Shown piece by piece: positions 46,327 through 57,075 of a stretch of 64,000 bases of DNA; the first letter of the stretch is position 1; every line of letters begins with the position of its first letter. The stretch is from the NCBI GenBank assembly GCA_031002005.1, contig CM061921.1:127936597-128000596 (forward strand), in the 5' to 3' direction. Both the position numbers and the translations under genes were made by a program. The notes under the pieces are model-generated. The model saw only the letters and a list, made by a program, of their open reading frames with translations. It was not told the DNA's origin and did not search any database. Source of the stretch: Vandiemenella viatica (Eukaryota > Arthropoda > Insecta > Orthoptera > Morabidae).

Positions 46327-46578
46327 ATGGTGGATTCTCAGAAGGTCTCAAGCCACAAGGTGGCACCTGCTCTTACCGATTATACCAAAAATAACACAGG
46401 CAATACGTTTGCACCAATGGCACAGCTAATTGTGGATAAAATGGAAGCACGCTTCGAATTACTCATCAAACAGCTGAAAGCATTTTCTTATTCGTTCCAC
46501 GTGGTGAATGATCGGCCGAACGAAACCCTTAATTTCACACTTAATGCGACAAAGTTGGAGAAGGAGAGGAAGGAGTGA
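46327..46578 (+). CDS. Small open frame of unknown nature
   Basis: 83 codons beginning MVDSQKVSSHKVAPALTDY directly after the GAAGTCGGTT repeat end. It is hydrophilic with no motif I recognise. The start right at a repeat boundary argues that it is part of a transposon or a chance frame. Confidence 0.2.
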   Translation: MVDSQKVSSHKVAPALTDYTKNNTGNTFAPMAQLIVDKMEARFELLIKQLKAFSYSFHVVNDRPNETLNFTLNATKLEKERKE

Positions 46579-47847
46579 TTCGCCCTTGCGCCTAACTGTC
46601 TCGGTTCGAGGAAAGTCTGCAGGCATAGGGCAAATGCAGTAATTGAGCCTTAGCTACTGAGATACTGCAGGCACTGCGTAAGATCACTGATTGGAACTGA
46701 GACAATTATATAAATCATTCATACATCTCTAGTTTATGGAGAGGTGATTTATCTCATATAAATAATAACAACACATACTGTACACTAATGGTTTTTAAAC
46801 TTGAAGGCAAATTAGTAAACACGTTAAATTATTTGGTTGGCATGATTGATTATTAGCGGTGCGATATTCTGATTGGCTAACATTTACTTATACTCCATTG
46901 GTTGACTTGCAGGGTGAGGCACATTCAACGCTATTGAAATAAGTGACTGTTCGGCGAATGCGCTAAGTTCCTAACTTAGAGGTTTAACATACTATCATGA
47001 AGACAAGCAGGCGAGCAGTGGATCAAGTGAGCTTTCAGTACCTCTTAGATGGTGATGGCGGTACGCCCATCTTGCTGCTCGATGTGGACGAGTCCTAGAT
47101 GGAAATTGGACTGCTCGAGCCCATGATTAAAGTTGTACTGATTAGTAAAGTGGACCACTCGTTTCAGGAAAACTCGTTAGGGATGTAGTGGCGTTAAAAT
47201 GTCCTAATTGGCCGTGGGGCGGAGTTATAATGTGGAGAGTGGGGGCTGATTGTGTTAGTGGTTTCCAAACTGGCATAAGCTTCCCAAAGCTACACTATAT
47301 GTCGTGGGTTCCCTCTCGTAAGCAACTCGCACACGGTCGAGACTTGCTGCACTACGCGGGTTGCTGTAATTTCAGTGGCTGGGTAGCTTGCGATAAGAAT
47401 TGGCGTAGTGCGCTCATAAGCAGCAGGTGGTGTTACAATTGTGTACACCAGGTTCTCTACGTGACTAAATCAAGGTAACAAAAGATAACAACTACTGCTT
47501 CGTGAGATCTCTCTCGCTGGTATGGCTGAAGTGATAATCGGAAGCTAAGATGAGTGTGAATAAAGGCTTCGAATCTATACCCTTATGTCTTAGAATAAGT
47601 GAACTTGCGATAGGACAACGTCAGAAAGAAATATTCGGTTCTAAAACGAGCAAAATTTCTGGCATCCAGGCCACTCGTATTGGATGGAAAAGAAGACAGG
47701 AGAAAGTGAGTCGGTTGAATAGAGAGTGTTCAGGATCCTGATCGAGCTAGCAACTGTGAAGTGTTAGGTCTCGAAAAAAACGGAGATAATGGCTACGGAA
47801 GTAAGCAAAGTGAGCATGGCTTCTGAAGACATCTTAAATTGTGCTTA
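46579..47847. other. Intron sequence, nothing recognised
   Basis: Only short frames occur (for example plus 47188-47478) and none has a known motif. No repeat ends were identified. Confidence 0.35.
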
Positions 47848-48326
47848 AAGACTCGTTCCCACTGAGGCAACAAAGAGCAATATGTAGCATGCTGCACGTC
47901 TTATATCGTTACTACATGTCCCCATACGTCTTCATACTTTGTCGCAAGTCGCCCAAATATTTGTAGCCAATTGTTGCTTGTGACATGTCACCGTTGCTTG
48001 TAGCATGCGGCAAAAGCATTTCAAGTTATTCGGCATCTGTTTGCCAACAGCATGCGTCATGTTATCTGAAACAGTGGCAGATCCTCGCAAACAGTTATAA
48101 AAAAAAAAGGAAACTGAATACGCCTTGGTGGTGTTTTGATGGGAAGGCTAACTATTGTTTCTTGTATGCCAATATTGGATTTTACCCGCAGGAGTGTTTC
48201 GACAAACTTTATTTTACCAAAAACTAATGAAATGTGAACTTGTATTAGTGACTCTATAATCTCTTCCTGGAAATAAATTGTTATCTCCTTACGTTTAGAT
48301 GGCGCATTTCCCTGCAGGTACACATT

Positions 48327-48670
48327 ATGAAGCGTTATCCAGACGTCGAAAAAATGGTTCTAAGAATAGAATATACGTACAATTACAAACAAGTACGCGC
48401 AAAAAGAGTAGTGGAAAATACTTTGGGATTTTTAGCATCAGTTTTTCGTGAATTTCGAAAAACTTCAATGACAAATGTTGAAAACGCAGAAACCATGACA
48501 TCTGCGTATGTATATCTACACATTTTTTAAAAAAGAAAAGCAATAATTCAAGAAGTCTTCATACACGTTATGGAACCATAGATATTGATACACAAGATGG
48601 AACTGTCATTCCAGGATCATGGAGGACGGTAACAGAAGATGACACAGGTTTGGTTAAAATCAGGTGAAGA
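48327..48670 (+). pseudogene. Harbinger transposase C-terminal remnant
   Basis: YKQVRAKRVVENTLGFLASV is the conserved C-terminal block of HARBI1-like nucleases (RARRVVENxFGxLxxRF). It is followed by FREFRKT and then, after a stop and frame change, by TIDIDTQDGTVIPGSW and DDTGL, the typical tail. The catalytic domain upstream is missing. It differs from the Harbinger fragment at 20 kb, which keeps the catalytic part and lacks this end. Confidence 0.85.
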
Positions 48671-48962
48671 TGCAAAAGGCCTCTAGGATGAATTTTCTAG
48701 GTATTTTGTGGCAAAAGAATGAAAAGCATCTTGGCAATAAATACAAAGAAACAATACACAAACTTTACTTTCTCGTATTACTTAATTTCTTAATATCACA
48801 CACAACTATCAAAAGTGAATGGTCAACTAAAGAAAAATTTAACTTTTACTTTATAGAATTTATATTAGTAAACATTTTTGTATACAAGCTATATATATAG
48901 CCTATATTAATAATATGTAAGTCCTTTTCTAAAGTTTTTATTACTATATATAAATATATATA

Positions 48963-48988
48963 TAGTGAATATATATATATATTCACTA
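48963..48988. repeat. 26-bp perfect AT palindrome
   Basis: TAGTGAAT, then (AT)5, then ATTCACTA. It lies in the Harbinger element about 40 bases left of the SINE insertion. Such cruciform-prone sequence is fragile; no function is evident. Confidence 0.85.
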
Positions 48989-49029
48989 ACAAAAATGTCA
49001 GGATATTATAAGCAAACCACTTCTCTTTA

Positions 49030-49274
49030 ACCGAGCGTGGAGTGTGAGCGGTTAACGCTCTGGCCTCGCATTCGGTAGGACGGTGGTTTGAATCCCCGTC
49101 CGGGCATCCACATTTGGGTTTTCTATGGTTTTCCCAAATCACTCCAGGCGAATGCCAGGATGCTTCCTTCAAAAGGCCATGGCTTAATTCCTTCCCGTTC
49201 CTTGTCCCCAGTCCCATCCCGCCTCTAATGACCTCGACGTCGACGAGGCGTATAGCCATAAATAAAAAAAAAAT
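49030..49274 (+). mobile_element. tRNA-derived SINE, subfamily B
   Basis: Head CCGAGCGTGGAGTGTGAGCG, B box GGTTTGAATCCCC, the common body, and tail B (CTAATGACCTCGACGTCGAC, then GTATAGCCATAAATAAA) with an A run. Flanked by the 10-bp direct repeat CTTCTCTTTA (49020-49029 and 49275-49284). Inserted into the Harbinger element, so it is younger than it. Confidence 0.93.
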
Positions 49275-49660
49275 CTTCTCTTTAGGGGAGGAGCTGCTCA
49301 TAGGTGTAGTAGTCCTTTAATGTTCCCGTTCAAAATCAGACCTCAAATTCTTGATTTTATTTTGTATTATTTTTTTATTTCGTATTTGTTAGCAAGTAAT
49401 TCGTTGCTATTCACATTCCTGTTTTTGTAACTCTCGTGGAGTATGGTAGTCTTCGCACTTACAGGCAATATTGTGCGACAAGCTATATTTTTGTCACACA
49501 TTGGTGCATATGCCTGGCGACATGGCACAACATGTGGCATGTGTCATTGCTGCTTGCTAATTAGTCACAACGTGTAGCTTCGCTTGAAATACTCCCTGCC
49601 GCATGCGTCAGTTCCGCATCCACATGTTGCCCAGAAGTTGCCTCAGTGGAAAGGTACCTT

Positions 49661-51901
49661 TACAGACCCAATGCGGTAGACGATGCAATCGTTGACCTTC
49701 GAAACGACGTAAGAATGAACGCCACTAACTTTATCCGAAAATCTCCGGTCCGAGACATACAAAAGTCTGACCACTATGAAATTCTCGGTACACATTGATT
49801 TCCAAGTCCGAACATTTAACGAGCAAAGAAAAATCAACTAAGATGAGTAGAGAACAAAGGCTAATACCAGGATATTTTGTCTTCGCACAAGCATCCAAGA
49901 CACACCACTCGACCGTGTAATGCCACAGTTTTAAGTTATTTTCATGGTGGGCGATTCAAATGGACCAATGGGGAAACTTGGCACCAGAGAGAGAGAGAGA
50001 GAGAGAGATAAACATCACAGCCGCAATATTTCCATGTGACTGACGGTTATTTCTAGGCGACAAAACAGGAACAGTCAGTTCCAGATCAACGCGCGTCTGT
50101 AGCTGACGAGAATCTTATCCCCCTCCTGTATTCAATTTTTTCCGTTGAGGGAACATCCTTGTTCACACTAGGCTTCTTTAACTGTCATACTTTTGATGCA
50201 GAACCCACAGTCTATCCACTCACATTTCACTCAGGGCAGCATATAACCTGGCGTTATAGCCAAGTCATACACATTTCGTATATCAGGTGAAAACACCCTG
50301 CTACTTCTTGGGCACAGCTCCGTAGTACTGTTAGACATTCACGGCAAATAAGATCCTTCGGATTCACAAAGTGAACCAGTCCCATGTTTATCGTTGTCGG
50401 CGTTCTACTGTTTTAAACTCTGTTCGCTGTTGATATTTTGCATGATGCTGCAATATTATTTTCACGAAATAGCGGAAGGTTTAATTCACTGTGGAAGTTT
50501 TTTTGAGTAATATTAATTTGAATACTTAACTTGTTCTAGGGCACTGATGATAGTCTAATAAACCGAAATGCATATGCCATAACAGTCTTTTCATTTGTTA
50601 GCTGCACTAGACGGAGAAGAAAACCCAACAGTAATATTAATATTTCACCGATGTTCGTAGTTGTTTGTCAATTTTTATCTGCTTAAAGTACAAATGTGCA
50701 ACTTTAAATTAATATGTTTATTTTAAATTGATAGAATCAATCAATCATTTTATGTATATCTAAAGAGTTTTTTTGCGTTTAGGAATGTGTCTTTTGACGC
50801 AGGAAATCATTTATTTGGTTCATGACAGTTTCCGACCTTTGACAAGCCAATTGTATGAGGGTGATGTAACACTCCAGAAAGTTCAAGTGTTGTATTTAAA
50901 ACCTCTGGTTGGGAGTGCTTCAGGGAGAGAAGCGGAAGCTATCGATCCACAGGGTAGAGACCAGGGAGTCACCAAGAGATTTGTGAACGGGATGGTCGGT
51001 CAAGCGAGTAGTGATCCTTTCGGAACGAAAACCTGGAGTAATTTGGAAAATTCCAGTCGGTAAGGTTCTTAACATTAGCAAATCGATGACGTTCCGAAGA
51101 AAAGCGACAAATATGAATGGGTGCATACATGTGTGGAGTGAGAAGAGCAGTGAAAAATGTAATTCCGACAACTTAATCACCACATCTTGTTTTTTATTAC
51201 TTTCCATTGAATCTGCAAGCTCTACACGGCGATGAATCTGTATGTAACCTTACAATAGTGACTATCCTGGTGTTCTGTAAAAATAGAAAGTGTTTAAACT
51301 ATATTACACTGACTGTTACATACTTTCAGTATTTTATCCTACATCTACTACTCCCTTTTACCATCGCCTAGAACAATTCCGACCATTCTGGCAACCGTGG
51401 ACCAAATCATTATCAAACTAAACAGTTTGAAGAGTCTATTAATGTCATTTAAATGTATGCATAAGGACAGTTTGACAACTTAACCAGTTCAGCATTAAAG
51501 CCGCGGACACCATAAAAGTTGGTAGGCAACAGGCAGCTTACGATTCCTTTTGATTTATGGAATTTACCCACTGTTACTGCCTTGGAAGATTTTGTAATTG
51601 CATTGCCTCATTTACAGCGCATAGTTTCTCCATTGCGGAACTATTTTGATCATAGGTATGGCTCTTATTTGAGGCCATTTCAAACTTCAGTTCATAGTTC
51701 AGTAATGAATTTATTCTACTATGTTAATCCAATGAAGTTTTAACCAATGATATTATTCACTATGGAAGTCCTTTATAAGCTTCGATAGCTTCTTATTGCT
51801 TTCAGGTTCCTCACTGGCCGCGGTTAATTCACTTTTAGGCGATGTGATGTGGTGCACACATTACTCGTCTTGTCTGCCTTTGTTTCGCAGAGCTATCTGG
51901 T
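49661..51901. other. Intron sequence with a GA microsatellite
   Basis: Contains (AG)n at 49986-50008. Plus frames at 50773-51063 and 51519-51743 have no recognisable motifs. Nothing else supported. Confidence 0.35.
49986..50008. repeat. (AG)n microsatellite
   Basis: About 11.5 uninterrupted AG units. Confidence 0.9.
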
Positions 51902-51973
51902 TTAACACATTGACCGCCACATGTGGCATAGCAATACATAGTCCAAGTTTCCTCATGGCAGTCAATGTGTTAA
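51902..51973. mobile_element. 72-bp TTAA-flanked inverted-repeat mini-element
   Basis: The ends are TTAACACATTGACCGCCA and its near-perfect inverse TGGCAGTCAATGTGTTAA, 17 of 18 matching. TTAA at both borders is the piggyBac-type target site, and ends of this style occur in piggyBac-like MITEs. The centre is only ~35 bases. Confidence 0.65.
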
Positions 51974-52129
51974 GTAGCTATCGGCTTTCACAACTCTCCC
52001 TGATCGGAATAACATGGATACGATACATGTGATACTAACAGTTACCGATAAACTGAACTTAGTCAACAATCAGAATTACAGGTTTGTAATTGAAGTAAAA
52101 TTTTTTCGAGGTTAACGTAATTAGAAATG

Positions 52130-52345
52130 AGGATTTTTTTTATTTTTATTTGTGACGTTACGCCTCGTCGACGCGTCCAGGTCATTAGAGGCGGAATGGG
52201 ACTGGGTCAAGAAACGGGAAGAAATTCGGGCGTGTCCTTTTGAAGAAAGCATCCCGGCATTTGCCTGGAGTGATTTGGGAAACCATGGAAAACCCAAATT
52301 TGGATTCCCGGACGGGGATTCGACCAAGCTCGGTGTAAAAAAAAA
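52130..52345 (-). mobile_element. tRNA-derived SINE, subfamily B, head deleted
   Basis: The tail (ATGACCTGGACGCGTCGACG on minus) and body are preserved. The head jumps from within the B box directly to the first bases CACCGAGCTTGG, losing about 55 bases including the A box. The A run lies at the left and there is a second A run at 52337-52348 on plus beside the head. No clear target duplication. Confidence 0.88.
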
Positions 52346-53026
52346 AAAGTCTTCCTTCAACCCAAAGAGCTATATAAAACACCTGCTCCTGAAGCAAACA
52401 AACCAGTTTCACACAAAACAGTAACAAAATTAATGATGCTATCTCAGGTAGCTGAAATGAATAGTACATCGTTGAAGCCATGAACACCAAAATGAAAACA
52501 GCAAAATATTAACAAAAGAGTTGCTCTATTAACGTTGCCGGCCTTTAATTTTCATCGCACTTACTACATCGCATATTGAATTTACTTCGTTACTTAATTA
52601 CTTATTAACAATTTATCAGAAAATATTAAACATTCCTTTGATGAATACCGTAACCAGATTGAATGCAAGTCAAGCAAGTCGTTATCTTGAAGTGTTCTTT
52701 CCAGAGATGATGTGTTTCTATTTTGCAGGCTGACGTATATATTGTACAGGTTTGATATATAGTTGAGGGAAATTTTAAAATAATACGGTTGGTTAGTAGG
52801 CCATACGCTGTAGAAACTTCTGTCACTGAATTATATACCTATAAGTTGGTTAACAGCATTTTAAACACATTATAGCATTCTAAACTTGATTATAAAATAT
52901 ACTGAGTTTAAACCGGGTTAACTAATCAACACTGAATTGGATTATATATTAAAATATTTTCTGTATTTATATTCATAAAACTGAACATTCAGAAAGTTCC
53001 AGAATCGTTGAATTTGTAGTACTCAC
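52346..53026. other. Intron sequence next to the donor site
   Basis: AT-rich, with no repeats recognised. Its right border is the GTGAGTAC donor of the 53.1-kb exon (minus strand). Confidence 0.45.
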
Positions 53027-53148
53027 CCCAACAAGTGACTGCGAGTCGCTGAAATGCTCGATGACCTCCCAATTAGACTTGCGCTTCGGCGGTGGCTGAT
53101 CGGTTTGTGGTGAGGCGGTCATTTTCAATTCCAGGCTAGTCTGTCGAC
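53027..53148 (-). CDS. Adenylyl cyclase-like, putative first coding exon
   Basis: This 122-base minus-strand segment has an acceptor TTTTCTGTGATTTGCAG above 53148 and a consensus donor GTGAGTAC below 53027. It is open in one frame throughout: two bases, then 40 codons ending in phase 0 at the donor. That matches the phase of the 29.6-kb exon. An in-frame ATG at residue 9 starts MTASPQTDQPPPKRKSNWE. Upstream codons in the exon are also open, so the start could lie further up; an acceptor implies at least one earlier, perhaps untranslated, exon. The peptide itself has no diagnostic motif. Its link to the cyclase gene rests on strand, phase, splice sites and order. Confidence 0.6.
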
Positions 53149-53576
53149 CTGCAAATCACAGAAAATATTGCTCAAGTTATCTTACTGTGACTAGTGTATG
53201 TTGCTCACAGCTTATTTGGGGATATTGATCAAGTTTGAGTCTCAGATTAGTGTCAAACTACTTCTGTTGAAGGATGATACCATGTAAAAGTTTATAACTA
53301 CCGCACCTGTAAGTGAAGTGTACAAAGTTACGAACTGCAGATAATTGTCCCCTTCTCAACACAAACAATAGTGAGTTTGTAAATTCGTAATGAGTACTAA
53401 AAAAAATCTTTACTTCCCCAGTTTCCAGGTCACAAGCAAAGTGAGGTGATAGAAAATAATAGTCTTATAGAGAAATAAAAATCGAAAAAGACGCGGTTTA
53501 GATATTTCTGTGAAACTCAAAATATGTAATGGTTCACGGAGTCATCCTCAATTAAAGTCATAATCTGAACCTTTTA
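53149..53576. other. Sequence between the exon and the old LINE 3' end
   Basis: Contains the acceptor polypyrimidine stretch. The remainder is unremarkable. Confidence 0.4.
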
Positions 53577-55183
53577 TGTTGTTGCTGTTGTTGTTGTTGT
53601 TAGGGCTCGTCAAGGTCTTGGTTATTAGCGCCATGACTAAAACCTGGTATGACAACGTAGCTTAAAACTGAACTCAATGTGTGTCTGCTTGGCTGACTGT
53701 AAACAGGTTGGCCACACAGATGGAAAAATAAAGTAAAATACTAAAACAATGGCTGTAAACGGGCCACAAAAATAAGAAACTCTGACCGGTTGGCTGTAGA
53801 AAGGTTAACCGGATTAATCGAGCATTAATCAGCAAACTAGCTGGCTTACTGCAAAAGGACCAGCCAGATATAAAATGTTAAACTTTTCAAAGTAAACTTA
53901 AAATCGTAAAAGATAAAAAAAGTATTTGGATTCGTGGTTGTAAGGAGACAACAATGCATTCTTAAACGTAGGCGGATCTGTCCAAATTTTTGGGACGAAA
54001 CCGGCCAAAATTTTCAAACGTTAGCTCCATTGTCAATGTCACTGCTTAAAATCTGCCCTTCAATCTGAAAATAACACAAAATCTGTTAAATTGTGGCGCA
54101 CTGTAAAAGGTGCGCCACAACCACATTCCTGGGGTACCAACTAGCTGAGAAGAAAACTAAGTGTCAATCGACAGTGCCCTAGCCGGAGTCGAGTAAGAAG
54201 ATCCTCCTGCTGGAAGGAGCTGCTCCACGACTGAACGGTCGGTTTGACCAGCCGGAGCTTATTATGCTCAACTTTCAGCCACTGCCTCTGTCATACATCA
54301 AAGGCAAATATTTTCAGCGCCGAGGCAAGGTCTGATCTGGGGACCAGAGCTAAGTCTATTCTGACCTTGTCACACGCTAACTTGGCAGTTTCATTGGCTG
54401 CCTCCTTCCTTCTAATTCCCACATGGTCCGGTACCCAGGAGAATTAAACCTCCCTTCCACAAGATTTGAGGGATCAGAGGACGTCCAGTATGTCCTGGAC
54501 TACACGATCTGCTGGGTACATGTTTACTAACGCCTGAATAAAGTTGAGGGAATCCCAGTATATGATGAAACTCATATCGTGCATTGCATTCATATGCTGG
54601 AGTAACTTTAATAAATCGTAACACACCACGGTGCATACGCTGCACCTTCTGTTCAGCATGTAATTGTAAGTCTCTCGAGGAACACTACAAAGCAACCTTC
54701 TCCGTTAGTCCGATTATACACACGGGTAAAATCGTGAAGCTGGTTTAAAGCATCACTAAGTTATCTGATGAATACAATGTCAGTGGTAAGAAGCTTACTG
54801 TACCGTGACAGATCTAAAATCGTTCTGGGCCTCTTTAAAAGCCATGGAGCAGATTTACTCCAGCCCTGGTGATAAAAAAGAGAGGACAGCTCACAGATAT
54901 ATTCTTCTAAAATACCTGAATGGTTTGGTCACTCTATGGCGATTGGTGTAAGGGATGTTCTAAATTTGATTAATAACTGTGTCGTACGCCGTACTGCAGA
55001 TGTTGCGATAATGTGTATGAAGTGTCCCACCATAAGGAGACGACGGCGGGTGGCCAGCGGCGGCTCTCCAGATACGGAAATTGTGTTGGTGTAGTAGGCA
55101 CCCGTGGTGAGCCGAATTCCTACATGGTGGAGACTATCCCATATACATAGATAACTGGACCCGCACCGAACAATATACGACGC
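53577..55183 (-). pseudogene. Old I-type LINE, 3' half (thumb, RNase H, 3' UTR)
   Basis: Minus strand after the insertion point: SCVVYCSVRVQ, DSLHHVGIRLTTGAYYT and SGEPPLATRRRLL (post-RT region). Then RNase H pieces IIYWDSLNFIQALVNMYP and WVPDHVGIRRKEAANETAKL, followed by VPRSDLASALKIFAFDV and SWSSSFQQEDLLTRLRLGHC with a Cys/His end. The 3' UTR closes with GAGCCCTAAC and AAC repeats at about 53577-53600, matching the 61-bp insertion at 21.07 kb. Multiple frameshifts and stops occur. The 5' half is at 61041-62040. Confidence 0.88.
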
Positions 55184-55431
55184 AACTGTACTCGACCAGT
55201 CGTTCGCGAGACGTGAAGCAGTGTACATCGTGCTCCAAGTTTCCGGGTTCAAGTCAACTTCCGTGTACGGCCAATAGCCGTGTTTACGCCAGAACAGCAG
55301 TTTTAGCCGAACGTTATCGAGTGTCGCGAAAATGCAGTGCAGGGAGTCGGCTCCTAATGGATACGGTCCGGGACACGGGCCAGTCCATCCACCAAGCACT
55401 GGAGACCTGATACAACGAAGACACCTACCAG

Positions 55432-57075
55432 ATGTCTGCAGCCACAACACCCAACCTCACACAGATGTCATACCAACAAGAGCCTCCGCCAGACGGGAAC
55501 GTCATAATGGACTTCACAACAGTGGAAGAAAACAGCACGCCGAATCAGCTCATCCCACAGATGCAACACAGTATACCAGGTAATGCAGCAGCCACAGTGA
55601 TGCACCTGGCAGATGACAATAGGTCCAATATCCCAGATAACTGTGAGAAGCCCAATAAAAGACTTTGTATGGTAGTGACTAACATGGCAGCAATAGATGA
55701 AAACACACCCAAGACCGCATATTACGGGGACAATAATCAACCCACTCTCCCTGTAAACACACCACCGCCAACAACAAATCAATAACATCCCAGCAAAAAT
55801 AATAGGAACAATGACTTAGACGTAGGCCACTTCTACGTGTTTGTCGAAAGCATAGACAAAAACGTAGGTATGCTTCACCCAATGGCATTCGGAAAGTTAA
55901 TATTTCAGTACAATGCTCAAATCAAGCAAGAAGTAGTAAACATTAGTTCACTAGGAAAAAATAGACTCAGAATCGAAATGAAAACAGCAGCAGCAGCAAA
56001 TCTACTGGTTCAATTACCCGTAATGACATCAAAAAATTTGGAAGCCTACATCCCGAATTTTCTTATTCATAAACTTGGAATTATCAGAAACGTGGATACT
56101 TCTCTGAGCGAAAGGGAAATTAAGGAGGAAATTGATTCTGTTTATCCTGTAATATCAGTCAAACGCTTTACCAAGAAACACAGCCACCAGGAAAGCGAAG
56201 AACGCGCACCTATTCCTGTTTGTTTATTATCTTTCCGAGCGCAATACCTACCACCCTATGTATCTATTCTTGGGACACGTTGCCCAGTCGAGCCTATATA
56301 TCGCCAGTGATTATGTGTAAAAAGTGTTTGCGGTTTGGTCACAAGATACAGAATTGCCGGAGCCACGTTAGATGTAACAAGTGCGGAGGACCTCATTCTA
56401 TGGAAGTCTGCTCCGAAGCTACCGCCCCTAGATGTGCAAATTGCCAAGGCCCTCACTACGCCTCAGACAAAGCATGCCCGGTCTTACAACAACAACAGTC
56501 AAAATACGACGCAGCACATAACAGCCCCAGGACCGCGAGCAGTTTCCGCGCCAACACATCACAACTACGCACATATAGCTACAACACCCCCCTCGTTGCA
56601 GTTCGATAGAGATTTTCCTCCTCTATCTCCGAGGGCAATACCTCAACAGCAAGAACACGCGAGTCAAGAAAAGAGACGACGAAGTCAGAGAACACAACAA
56701 CAACAAACTCCAGGCTCAACCATTCCCACACACATTCCAATAGTACCATCTCCCGACAGCCCCGCACATGTTAGGGCCGACAGACTTCCTCCTACCCCAC
56801 CCACCAATCCAAATCGTCCCCCTCCCTCAACAGCATGGCAGCAGAAGGCATATATATCACCACAACCCCCCATCACTCCAATGACCCAAAACCCGTATCC
56901 ACCTCAGTACCATAATACAACTCATCCCTCAAGGCACGAAATAATAATTGACCAAATCATGAAGATAATCATACACATCGTCACGGGAGCACTCTCATCG
57001 CCTGATCGACCACTACCCATGGAGACCATTCACCAACTCTTATCAAACTTACTTGCAACAAATGGCGGATTTTAA
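55432..57075 (+). pseudogene. LINE ORF1 (Gag-like nucleic-acid-binding protein)
   Basis: The frame from MSAATTPNLTQMSYQQ runs to a stop at 55785. A second frame (55837-56310) holds a folded RNA-binding-like region. A third (56220-56609) carries three zinc knuckles: CKKCLRFGHKIQNC, CNKCGGPHSMEVC and CANCQGPHYASDKAC. A fourth (to 57075) is a Pro/Gln/Thr-rich tail ending NLLATNGGF. Thus one stop region and two frameshifts (near 56290 and 56470) break a single protein. The last 23 bases overlap the ORF2 start at 57053. ORF1 proteins of this class bind LINE RNA. Confidence 0.88.

Larger units (their letters stand above)
47848..49660 (+). mobile_element. PIF/Harbinger-type transposon, internally deleted
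   Basis: The two ends share the inverted block CCACTGAGGCAAC, preceded by AAG and a short pyrimidine-containing stretch. Left 3-bp flank is TTA, right is TAC, an imperfect version of the TWA target duplication. The interior holds the C-terminal end of a Harbinger transposase and a later SINE insertion. Subterminal regions are rich in GCATG words. Confidence 0.72.

Noticed and set aside
48946..48988. AT-rich repeats as a replication origin or attachment site
   Set aside because: They are a simple AT dinucleotide palindrome in a transposon; there is no other evidence of such a function in a nuclear insect genome.
54929..55450. Single 173-residue minus-strand protein
   Set aside because: Its upper part (above 55195) is the antisense of the younger LINE 5' UTR and ORF1; only the part below the target duplication belongs to the old LINE.
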